Shown in pieces: positions 1 to 7,952 of a stretch of DNA of 36,085 bases; positions within the stretch are counted from its first letter, which is position 1; each line of letters begins with the position of its first letter. The translations under genes and the position numbers were made by a program. The stretch is from Bacteroidales bacterium (lineage in GTDB: Bacteria > Bacteroidota > Bacteroidia > Bacteroidales > UBA12077), in NCBI GenBank assembly GCA_021740225.1, contig JAIPAF010000004.1, positions 1 through 36,085 on the forward strand. Direction: 5' to 3'. Below the pieces are notes generated by a model, which searched no databases, was not told the origin of the DNA, and saw nothing but the letters and a program-made list of their open reading frames with translations.

Positions 1-716
1 CATTTGCCACGCTTCAGGTTTTTCTTTGTCAACCCGGCAAAAAGCACCCGGTCCAGCTTTTTTATCCGGTATCCCAGGGTTTCGAAAATCCTCCGCACCA
101 CCCGCGTCTGTCCTGAATGGATCTCGATACCTATTTGTGTCTTATCCTCCTGATCCACGTAGCTTACAGCATCAGCAGCTACAATACCTTCTTCCAGTTC
201 GACTCCTTCGGCAATCTGTTCGAGGTGTTTTTTTGTCACAGGCTTGTCAAGAACCACATGATAAACTTTTTTCTTCTTATAACTGGGATGGGTCAGCCGT
301 TTGGCCAACTCTCCATCATTGGTCAAAAGCAACACGCCCGTGGTGTTTCTGTCCAGTCTTCCGACCGGATAAACCCTTTGAGGACATGCCTCTCTAACCA
401 GGTCCATAACGGTTTTCTGAGCGTATTTATCCTTAACAGTAGTTACACAATCTCTGGGTTTATTCAGTAATATATAAACGGGGCGTTCGTTTTGCAATAC
501 TTTGCCCTTATAACGGACTACATCGGTAGTTTTTATCTTTGTGCCCAACGCTTTTACAGTTTCGTTGTTGACGGTAATCTTACCCGAGCGGATAAGCTCA
601 TCTGCCTCGCGCCGCGAACATAATCCACTGTTGGCAATGAATTTGTTCAACCTTACCGTATCATTAGCCACGGTCGCTTTTTGCTTTTCTCTATGACTCT
701 GTCTTTTGCCTTTCAT
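1..716 (-). CDS. RsuA/RluB-family 23S rRNA pseudouridine synthase (C-terminus cut by window edge)
   Basis: Manual reverse translation gives MKGKRQSHREKQ...VRLNKFIANSGLCSRREADELIRSGKITVN (S4 domain) ... VYPVGRLDRNTTGVLLLTNDGELAKRLTHPSYKKKKVYHV (catalytic GRLDxxTxG). Open to the left edge, so absent from the ORF track. Confidence 0.93.
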   Translation of the reverse strand, partial: MKGKRQSHREKQKATVANDTVRLNKFIANSGLCSRREADELIRSGKITVNNETVKALGTKIKTTDVVRYKGKVLQNERPVYILLNKPRDCVTTVKDKYAQKTVMDLVREACPQRVYPVGRLDRNTTGVLLLTNDGELAKRLTHPSYKKKKVYHVVLDKPVTKKHLEQIAEGVELEEGIVAADAVSYVDQEDKTQIGIEIHSGQTRVVRRIFETLGYRIKKLDRVLFAGLTKKNLKRGK

Positions 717-921
717 GGCTTGCTAAATAAAATGATTCAATCTATGAGGCCCTGTATATTAAATCTACAAAGATATTAAGAAAGATTGAATTATAAGGTG
801 TAAAAGATTTGTTTAGTTGTATCAAAATAAAAGTAAATGCTCGTCCAAAATAATATATCTCCAATCTTTGGGTTTTAGAAAAAAAGATTTTTGATTGGTT
901 TCAGTACCAAAATCGGTCTGT

Positions 922-1962
922 ATGAAAAAAACATGGCTCCTGTCAATCCTTCTTTTAACGCTCTTTGCCTTTGGCCGGGGCTCCAATTACAACCCGGACA
1001 AGCGTTTCACCGTAGCTTTCTACAATGTTGAGGATCTATTCGACACCCGTAACGACCCAAACACTTATGACGATGCTTTTACTCCATCCGGTGAGAAACA
1101 CTGGACAGCAGAAAGATACATGCAAAAGCTCGATCATATTGGCAGGGTACTGACCTCACTGAATGTCCATGAATACCCTGAAATAATTGGTATGGCTGAA
1201 GTAGAGAACCGGCAGGTCTTGCTTGACCTGATCCGGTCGGACCGATTCAATAGTGCCTACTACAAAATAGTTCATGAAAACAGCCCGGATATGCGGGGCA
1301 TAGATGTGGCTATGCTCTACAGACCTGATGAATTTCAGTATATACAACATCACTCCATTCCCATCCAATTTCCTTTCGACCCGGAATCAAAAGTGCGAGA
1401 CATACTCCACATCAAAGGCGTGGCTGCCGAAAAGGATACGCTTCACGTGTTCATCAATCACTGGAAATCCAGGGCCGGCGGAAGAAAAGCTACCGAACAG
1501 AAACGGATTTATTCTGCCAGGGTACTGAAAAGATACACCGATTCGCTAATACATCATAATCCGAAGGCCCGAATCGTTATTATCGGTGATTTCAATGATG
1601 AACCCCGTAACAAAAGCCTCTCACAAGTTTTGGAGGCCGAATGTCCGGGACAGGAGAAGGAAGAAGGAAATTTATACAATCTGATGTGCGAAAAAACCAG
1701 AGATGGTAGGGGAACCTATTACTACAGAAAAGAATGGTATAGGCTGGACAACTTCATTGTGTCCTCCCCCTTGTTGAAAGAACGGGGATATCACATCAGC
1801 GGGGATAAAGTCCGGATATTTGATCCGCCATGGGTACTATATGCTCCTCCGGGTGAAGGGGAGAAAATTCCTGACCGTACTTACGGAGGTAACGACTATT
1901 ACGGCGGATACAGCGATCATCTGGCCATTTATGGAACATTCAGGTATGTATCGGAGAACTAA
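922..1962 (+). CDS. Endonuclease/exonuclease/phosphatase family protein, secreted or lipid-anchored
   Basis: ORF 895..1962; Met at 922 gives a better signal peptide (MKKTWLLSILLLTLFAFG). Motifs FYNVEDLFD, GMAEVENR, NHWKSR, IIGDFNDEP, YSDHLAIYG are typical of the EEP fold. Confidence 0.88.
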   Translation: MKKTWLLSILLLTLFAFGRGSNYNPDKRFTVAFYNVEDLFDTRNDPNTYDDAFTPSGEKHWTAERYMQKLDHIGRVLTSLNVHEYPEIIGMAEVENRQVLLDLIRSDRFNSAYYKIVHENSPDMRGIDVAMLYRPDEFQYIQHHSIPIQFPFDPESKVRDILHIKGVAAEKDTLHVFINHWKSRAGGRKATEQKRIYSARVLKRYTDSLIHHNPKARIVIIGDFNDEPRNKSLSQVLEAECPGQEKEEGNLYNLMCEKTRDGRGTYYYRKEWYRLDNFIVSSPLLKERGYHISGDKVRIFDPPWVLYAPPGEGEKIPDRTYGGNDYYGGYSDHLAIYGTFRYVSEN

Positions 1963-1974
1963 GTAAAAACACTT

Positions 1975-4011
1975 ATGGATTACAGGATCACATCTAAATA
2001 CAAACCAACAGGAGATCAGCCCGAAGCCATCAAACAGCTTACCGAAGGCATACAAAGGGGTGACCGCTTTCAGACCCTGATGGGGGTCACCGGCTCAGGA
2101 AAAACCTTCACCATTGCCAACATGATCGAAAACGTCAACAAGCCCGTGCTGGTGCTGAGCCACAACAAAACTCTGGCAGCCCAGCTTTACGGAGAATTCA
2201 AGGAGTTCTTCCCGGAAAACGCCGTGGAATATTTCGTTTCCTACTACGACTATTATCAGCCCGAGGCTTACCTTCCCGTAACCGACACCTATATTGAAAA
2301 AGATCTCTCCATTAATGAAGAAATAGAAAAGCTCAGGCTGAGCGCCACCTCTTCCCTCCTTTCGGGTCGCAGAGATGTTGTGGTCGTCTCTTCCGTTTCC
2401 TGTTTATATGGCATCGGGAATCCCGATGATTTTCATAAGAACACCATTCAACTCGAAACAGGGCAGGAGATCGGCAGAAACGAGTTTCTGAGAAAACTGG
2501 TAGACAGTTTGTATTCAAGAAGTGAGATGGAATTCAAACCCGGTAATTTCAGGGTTAACGGCGATACGGTGGATGTATTCCTGGCCTACAGCGATCATGC
2601 CTATCGTGTCACCTTCTGGGGAGACGAGGTCGATGAGATCGAAAAATATGATCCTTACAACAACAGTACCATCGAGCAGGTAGACAACGCCACCATTTTC
2701 CCGGCGAACATCTTTGTAACCACCAAAGAAAGGATGCACAACGCCATCAAACAGATACAACTTGACCTCCAGGATCAAATCCAGTATTTTAAGGATCAGG
2801 GAAGAGAGCTGGAGGCCAAACGCATTAAGCAAAGAACGGAGTATGACCTGGAGATGATCCGGGAACTGGGCTATTGTCCCGGTATTGAAAACTACAGCCG
2901 CTATTTCGACGGCCGGTCACCGGGATCCCGGCCTTTCTGCCTGCTCGATTATTTTCCTGACGACTTCATCATTGTAGTAGACGAAAGCCACGTAACCATA
3001 CCTCAGATCCATGCCATGTTCGGCGGTGACTATTCCCGGAAAAAGACCCTGGTGGAATATGGCTTCCGGCTTCCGGCGGCCGTGGATAATCGTCCCCTGA
3101 AATTCGAAGAGTTCGAGAATCTACTCAACCAGGTGGTATTTGTCAGCGCTACCCCGGCAGATTACGAACTGAAAAAGAGCGGTGGTGTGTTTGTCGAACA
3201 GGTGATCAGACCTACCGGTCTGCTGGACCCGGAGATCGAAGTGCGACCCACCCTCAACCAAATCGACGACCTGATGGAAGAAGTGCGGCGACGGTCGAAA
3301 AACGACCAGCGGGTGCTGGTCACCACACTGACCAAAAGGATGGCGGAAGAGCTGACGAAATACCTGACCCGGTTCAATGTTAAATGCAGGTACATCCACT
3401 CGGACATCGATACGCTGGAACGGGTGGAGATAATGGACGGACTGAGAAACGGCACATTTGACGTGCTGATCGGTGTAAACCTGCTGCGTGAAGGGCTCGA
3501 TCTGCCAGAAGTATCACTTGTAGCCATTCTGGATGCCGACAAAGAAGGATTCCTCAGGTCTACCGTATCCCTCACCCAGACCGCAGGCAGGGCCGCCAGA
3601 CACCTGGAAGGGAAAGTCATCATGTATGCCGACAACATTACCCGTTCGATGCAGCAAACCATCGACGAAACAAACCGGCGAAGGGAAAAACAGCTTGCCT
3701 ACAACGAAAAGCACAACATCACCCCGCAGCAGATACAAAAAGCTTCCCGGTCAGTAATGGCTGACTACAGGGAAAAGATCGGGCAATACCAGCCGAGAGG
3801 CTATACCGAACCCCGGGAGCTGGATGCCGCTGCCGACCCTGTTATCCAGTACATGAACAAAGAAGCCCTGGAAAAAGCCATTGAAAAAAATAAAAAAGCC
3901 ATGGAAAAAGCTGCCTCGGAGCTTGATTTCAAAGAGGCAGCCAGGCTGAGAGACGAGATGTATGAGCTGCAGGACAGACTGGCGAAAATAACAAAAGAAA
4001 AATCAAAATAA
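1975..4011 (+). CDS. uvrB: Excinuclease ABC subunit B
   Basis: 678 aa; Walker A GVTGSGKTFT, beta-hairpin YYDYYQPEAYLP, DESH, GVNLLREGLDLPEVSLVAILDADKEGFLRS, C-terminal UVR motif. Confidence 0.99.
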   Translation: MDYRITSKYKPTGDQPEAIKQLTEGIQRGDRFQTLMGVTGSGKTFTIANMIENVNKPVLVLSHNKTLAAQLYGEFKEFFPENAVEYFVSYYDYYQPEAYLPVTDTYIEKDLSINEEIEKLRLSATSSLLSGRRDVVVVSSVSCLYGIGNPDDFHKNTIQLETGQEIGRNEFLRKLVDSLYSRSEMEFKPGNFRVNGDTVDVFLAYSDHAYRVTFWGDEVDEIEKYDPYNNSTIEQVDNATIFPANIFVTTKERMHNAIKQIQLDLQDQIQYFKDQGRELEAKRIKQRTEYDLEMIRELGYCPGIENYSRYFDGRSPGSRPFCLLDYFPDDFIIVVDESHVTIPQIHAMFGGDYSRKKTLVEYGFRLPAAVDNRPLKFEEFENLLNQVVFVSATPADYELKKSGGVFVEQVIRPTGLLDPEIEVRPTLNQIDDLMEEVRRRSKNDQRVLVTTLTKRMAEELTKYLTRFNVKCRYIHSDIDTLERVEIMDGLRNGTFDVLIGVNLLREGLDLPEVSLVAILDADKEGFLRSTVSLTQTAGRAARHLEGKVIMYADNITRSMQQTIDETNRRREKQLAYNEKHNITPQQIQKASRSVMADYREKIGQYQPRGYTEPRELDAAADPVIQYMNKEALEKAIEKNKKAMEKAASELDFKEAARLRDEMYELQDRLAKITKEKSK

Positions 4012-4050
4012 TTATGCACAGGGCTAATGGATTGGAAGAATTTGATAAAT

Positions 4051-4104
4051 CAGTTGGCAACCGGCAGTTTGCAGTTGACAACCACCAATGCCAAGGTTGG
4101 CAGG
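4051..4104. repeat. Degenerate CAGTTGGCAA/GGCAGTTTGCAGTTGACAA intergenic repeat tract
   Basis: cagttggcaaccggcagtttgcagttgacaaccaccaatgccaaggttggcagg: tandem, imperfect 7-10 nt units. Confidence 0.5.
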
Positions 4105-4160
4105 AGAATAAAATAGTCATTCATTGTCATTTATTATCCCTGGAGGAGAACACTCAACAT

Positions 4161-4193
4161 AAAAAAATCCCGGCCATTTTCACCGGGATTTTT
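4161..4193. terminator. Bidirectional intrinsic terminator between convergent uvrB and the sigma-factor gene
   Basis: aaaaaaatcccgg-ccattttca-ccgggattttt: perfect GC stem with A-tract and T-tract on either side. Confidence 0.85.
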
Positions 4194-4222
4194 CCAATTA
4201 ACCAAACCATTAATGTCGAAGT

Positions 4223-5083
4223 TTAGCCTAAATATGCCTTCAGCAATTTACTTCTTGAACGATGTCTAAGCTTTCTGATGGCTTTCTCCTTGATCTGGCG
4301 TACCCGTTCCCGGGTCAGACCAAATTTATTCCCGATTTCCTCCATGGTCAAATCGGGAACACCGATGCCAAAAGTATATTTGATAATGGCTCTTTCCCTT
4401 GCTGTTAATGTGCAAAGGGTTCTTTCCACCTCGTTGTTGAGCGACTCCCTAAGCAGCGTATTGTCGGTTTTCGGTGCATTTTCGTTGGGCATGACATCGA
4501 GGAGACAATTGTCCTCATCATCACCAAAAGGAGCTTCCATAGACATCTGTTTTCCACTGACCTTCATGGTTTCGGTAACCTTTTCACTGGGCAGATTCAA
4601 TGTATCGGCCAATTCTTCTTCCGAGGGTGTTCTCTCATTCTTCTGCTCAAACCTTGCCTGCTCTTTGTTGATCTTATTCAGGGAACCCACCTGATTAAGC
4701 GGTAAACGAACGATCCTGGATTGTTCGGCAAGTGCCTGAAGGATCGATTGCCGAATCCACCAAACGGCATAGGAGATAAACTTAAATCCTTTAGTCTCAT
4801 CGAATTTTTTGGCTGCCTTAATCAGACCCACGTTGCCTTCATTAATCAGATCGGGCAAACTGAGCCCCTGATTCTGATACTGTTTGGCAACAGACACCAC
4901 GAAACGCAGGTTGGCACGGGTTAGTTTTTCCAATGCAGCCTGATCACCCTGCCGAATCCTTTGAGCCAATTGAACTTCTTCATCTACCGTGAGGAGCTCT
5001 TCCCTGCCAATCTCCTGCAAATATTTGTCTACGGAAGCGCTTTCTCTGTTTGTTATTGATTTGGTGATCTTTAACTGTCTCAT
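4223..5083 (-). CDS. rpoD: Primary (RpoD/sigma-70 type) RNA polymerase sigma factor, short Bacteroidota form lacking region 1.1
   Basis: 286 aa; region 2 [57 protein letters not shown]; region 4 [29 protein letters not shown]. Confidence 0.95.
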   Translation of the reverse strand: MRQLKITKSITNRESASVDKYLQEIGREELLTVDEEVQLAQRIRQGDQAALEKLTRANLRFVVSVAKQYQNQGLSLPDLINEGNVGLIKAAKKFDETKGFKFISYAVWWIRQSILQALAEQSRIVRLPLNQVGSLNKINKEQARFEQKNERTPSEEELADTLNLPSEKVTETMKVSGKQMSMEAPFGDDEDNCLLDVMPNENAPKTDNTLLRESLNNEVERTLCTLTARERAIIKYTFGIGVPDLTMEEIGNKFGLTRERVRQIKEKAIRKLRHRSRSKLLKAYLG

Positions 5084-5204
5084 TGGCCATAAATTTTAGG
5101 GTTTACAACAAGGTATCTGTTTATAAACAAATGTAATATTTCATCGAAACAAACATGAATTTTGTCGGGAAAATCTCTGGTATATTCGCCAACCCCCATG
5201 TAAA

Positions 5205-5241
5205 AGACCGGATCATTGGTATAACTCCAACGATCCGGTCT
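5205..5241 (-). terminator. Strong stem-loop downstream of htrA, putative terminator or 3'-end structure
   Basis: AGACCGGATC (5205-5214) pairs with GATCCGGTCT (5232-5241); inner TTGG/CCAA extends the stem across one mismatch. On the minus strand it is followed by TTTTAC (weak T-tract). Confidence 0.55.
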
Positions 5242-5283
5242 GTATTGTATTTGTCAGGAAAAATCTTATGTCTCCTCAGGTAC

Positions 5284-6765
5284 CTACTTTTCGACCTGAT
5301 ACACGTATACGTAATCGCCGCCGGGATATAATCCTTCAAATTCCATTCTGGCTCCGTCAGGGAGCTGATTGTATATGCTCTTGATGTCATTTATATTCCT
5401 TACTTCCTTACCATTTATGGAGAGGATTATAAATCCTTCTCTGATTCCGGATTCACTAAGCTTGCCTTCTTCAAGGCTTACAACCTGTACGCCATGTGAA
5501 ACACCTGTTCTTTGTTTTTCCTGATCATCTATAGCCTTGAATTCTGCTCCCAGTTCATCCAGAGCTTGCTGACCTGTTACAAGTTCTGTACTACCTTGTT
5601 TGTTACGTAAGGTGACGTCAAATTGTTTCTTTTCTCCGTCTCTTATTACGGTAACGGTTACTTCATCGCCCGGACTATAGCTGTTGATAGTAGCTTGCAA
5701 TTCGGCCACATCACTGATCTCTTTGCCGTCGACGCTGGTTACCACGTCCCCGGGTTTAATACCGGCTCTGTCAGCAGCGCCATCCCGATTTACGGCAGCT
5801 ATGTAAGCCCCTTGGCGGGTTTCCAGGCCATACTTTTCTGCAAGTTCCTCATTTATATCCCGCACCTTAACATTGAGCATAGCCCGCTGCACTTCACCGT
5901 ATTTGATCAGATCCTGCACCACTTTACTGGCAATTTCAGCGGGAATGGCAAAAGAATATCCGGCATAGGTACCGGTAGGAGATGCAATGGCGGAGTTGAT
6001 ACCGATAAGCTCTCCTTCGATGTTAACAAGGGCACCACCGCTGTTGCCTTTATTCACTGCTGCATCGGTCTGAATAAACGACTCAATGGACAATTGATTC
6101 TCGCCGGAACGCTGATTTAAAACGCCCACTCTCCGGCCTTTTGCACTGACAATTCCGGCTGTCACAGTTGTGCCGATATTAAAAGGATTACCGACTGCCA
6201 GCACCCATTCGCCCAGTTTCATTTCCTGGGAATTACCAAATTTGAGATGGGGCAAATTCTCGGCGTCAATCTTCAGCAAAGCAAGATCGGTAGGAGGATC
6301 TGTACCAACAATTTCGGCTTTATACTCTTTCTCATTGTGCAAGGTGACGGACAATTCATCCGAACGTTGCACCACATGATTGTTAGTAACAATATAGCCG
6401 TCCGGGGAAATGATGACCCCGGAACCAAAGCCTTCCACTTCACGCCGCTGCTGTGGAGCGCGCTCATCGAAGAAAAACCGATATAAAGGATTGGTCGGCT
6501 GCTCCCGTGTAAATTGGGTTTTGACATGCACTACAGCAGGTACCGAATTCTCCGCAGCCAGAGTAAAATTGAAGCTTTCAGCCTTAAAGTCGGCCGGCAG
6601 ATTGGTGAAATGAATTCCATTCGTATCGTTTTGGCTCAACTGCTCGGCGGCAGCGAAACGATTTTGCGTATCATTGTTATTGGTTAGGCCCGAATAGATT
6701 ACCACTGTAAGCAAAGCAGCCAGGATCGCTATTACGACTGTTCCAATATGTTTTCTTATACTCAT
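5284..6765 (-). CDS. HtrA/DegP-like periplasmic serine protease (Do family) with two PDZ domains
   Basis: 493 aa; N-terminal TM/signal; catalytic triad motifs TNNHVV, TDLALLKI, GNSGGAL; two PDZ regions. Confidence 0.96.
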   Translation of the reverse strand: MSIRKHIGTVVIAILAALLTVVIYSGLTNNNDTQNRFAAAEQLSQNDTNGIHFTNLPADFKAESFNFTLAAENSVPAVVHVKTQFTREQPTNPLYRFFFDERAPQQRREVEGFGSGVIISPDGYIVTNNHVVQRSDELSVTLHNEKEYKAEIVGTDPPTDLALLKIDAENLPHLKFGNSQEMKLGEWVLAVGNPFNIGTTVTAGIVSAKGRRVGVLNQRSGENQLSIESFIQTDAAVNKGNSGGALVNIEGELIGINSAIASPTGTYAGYSFAIPAEIASKVVQDLIKYGEVQRAMLNVKVRDINEELAEKYGLETRQGAYIAAVNRDGAADRAGIKPGDVVTSVDGKEISDVAELQATINSYSPGDEVTVTVIRDGEKKQFDVTLRNKQGSTELVTGQQALDELGAEFKAIDDQEKQRTGVSHGVQVVSLEEGKLSESGIREGFIILSINGKEVRNINDIKSIYNQLPDGARMEFEGLYPGGDYVYVYQVEK

Positions 6766-6871
6766 AACAAAAGGTTTTTAAGATTTCAGTTTCATATTCG
6801 AGTACTAAAATAGCAAAATATATGCCTGTGTTCAATTTAATTTTTAACTTTAACATAAATTAACAGGACCT

Positions 6872-7681
6872 ATGTCCCAGCAATTCCACAAATATCACGG
6901 TGCCGGGAACGATTTCATCATCATTGACAACCGGCAAAAACCTTTCAAACCTGACAGCAACGTCATAGAAGGGTTGTGCAGGCGAAAATTCGGCATAGGA
7001 GCAGACGGGCTGATGCTGCTGGAAAAATCGGCAGAAGCGGATTTTTATATGCGATATTTTAACTCCGACGGGAAAGAGAGCACCATGTGCGGAAACGGCG
7101 GCAGGTGCATCGTAGCTTTTGCTCGTGATCTGGGGATTATTGACAGGAATACTCAATTTTTGGCTTCCGATGGAGAACATAAGGCATTAATCAAAGAGGA
7201 CAATTTGATTGCCCTAAAAATGCAGGATGTTGAACGGGTCAAAATCTTCGATGACCATTTTTTTGTAGATACCGGGTCGCCCCACTACGTCCGCTTTGTT
7301 GATAATCTGTCAAAAGTGCCCGTTTATGAGGAAGGGAAAAAAATACGCTACAATACCGGCATATCTGAAACCGGCACCAATGTCAATTTTGTCTCCTTTG
7401 AAAAGGAGGGGCTGATATCAATTCGTACCTACGAAAGAGGGGTTGAGAATGAAACCCTTGCCTGCGGAACCGGTGCAGTGGCTTCTGCCATCAGTGCATG
7501 CCTCCACTCCCATACTGACAAAAATTCATACACGGTCAATGCTATGGGCGGGAGGCTCCATGTGTCATTCGAACCGGCCGGCGGAAACCGGTTTACCAAT
7601 GTTTGGCTCACGGGGCCTGCCGAATATGTGTTTGAAGGAAGTTTTCCCCGGGATAGTTTGATAAAAAAGGATGATAAATAA
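6872..7681 (+). CDS. dapF: Diaminopimelate epimerase
   Basis: 269 aa; KYHGAGNDFIIID, MCGNGGRCIVAFA, ERGVENETLACGTGAVASA. Confidence 0.97.
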   Translation: MSQQFHKYHGAGNDFIIIDNRQKPFKPDSNVIEGLCRRKFGIGADGLMLLEKSAEADFYMRYFNSDGKESTMCGNGGRCIVAFARDLGIIDRNTQFLASDGEHKALIKEDNLIALKMQDVERVKIFDDHFFVDTGSPHYVRFVDNLSKVPVYEEGKKIRYNTGISETGTNVNFVSFEKEGLISIRTYERGVENETLACGTGAVASAISACLHSHTDKNSYTVNAMGGRLHVSFEPAGGNRFTNVWLTGPAEYVFEGSFPRDSLIKKDDK

Positions 7682-7713
7682 TTACCCCCCTATTTCAGTT
7701 TGCCGGGCATCAT

Positions 7714-7845
7714 TTATTCCACCTTCGCCTTCAGTACCGGTTTGTAGCCATTAAAATAAGCATAAATCAGCAGCACTTCAAGGATAAATACAATGCCTAT
7801 AAATTGGGAGTAAAAGAAAATCAGGGCCTCTTTCCCTGGCCTCAG
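7714..7845 (-). pseudogene. Probable C-terminal remnant of an unidentified membrane protein
   Basis: Manual reverse translation of the intergenic region: LRPGKEALIFFYSQFIGIVFILEVLLIYAYFNGYKPVLKAKVE*; hydrophobic helix with charged tail, no start and a stop just upstream. Confidence 0.4.
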
Positions 7846-7952
7846 TTATTCTGAATAAGCTTTTCCAGTTGCTCTTTTGATCCAATACCTGCAACTACAT
7901 TATTTTGTTTGCCTCCCTGATTGCCAACTGTTTCTTGCCAACCGCCAACCAT
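7842..7952 (-). pseudogene. Probable thioredoxin-family C-terminal remnant
   Basis: Reverse translation gives ...QGGKQNNVVAGIGSKEQLEKLIQNN*, resembling the thioredoxin C-terminal strand-helix (GK-x-V-x-x-x-x-G-x-x-x-K-x-x-L-x-x-x-I). It is in frame with, and directly after, the TAG stop of the 1077-aa ORF. Confidence 0.4.
7921..7949. repeat. Second degenerate TTGCCAACTG/TTGCCAACCGCCAACC tract
   Basis: ttgccaactgtttcttgccaaccgccaacc, the reverse-complement family of the tract at 4051-4104. Confidence 0.5.

Noticed and set aside
26-470. Plus-strand ORFs 26..397 and 117..470
   Set aside because: They lie antisense to the clear RluB-like gene read on the minus strand, and their protein sequences show no domain-like pattern.
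735-791. 9-nt inverted repeat attcaatct/agattgaat upstream of the RluB-like gene
   Set aside because: AT-rich arms 39 nt apart can easily arise by chance in this composition. A TATCTTTG -7-like box (768-775, minus strand) is present but no matching -33 element was seen.
3162-3662. 166-aa minus ORF inside uvrB
   Set aside because: Antisense to a fully conserved uvrB; Ser/Arg-rich composition typical of shadow ORFs.
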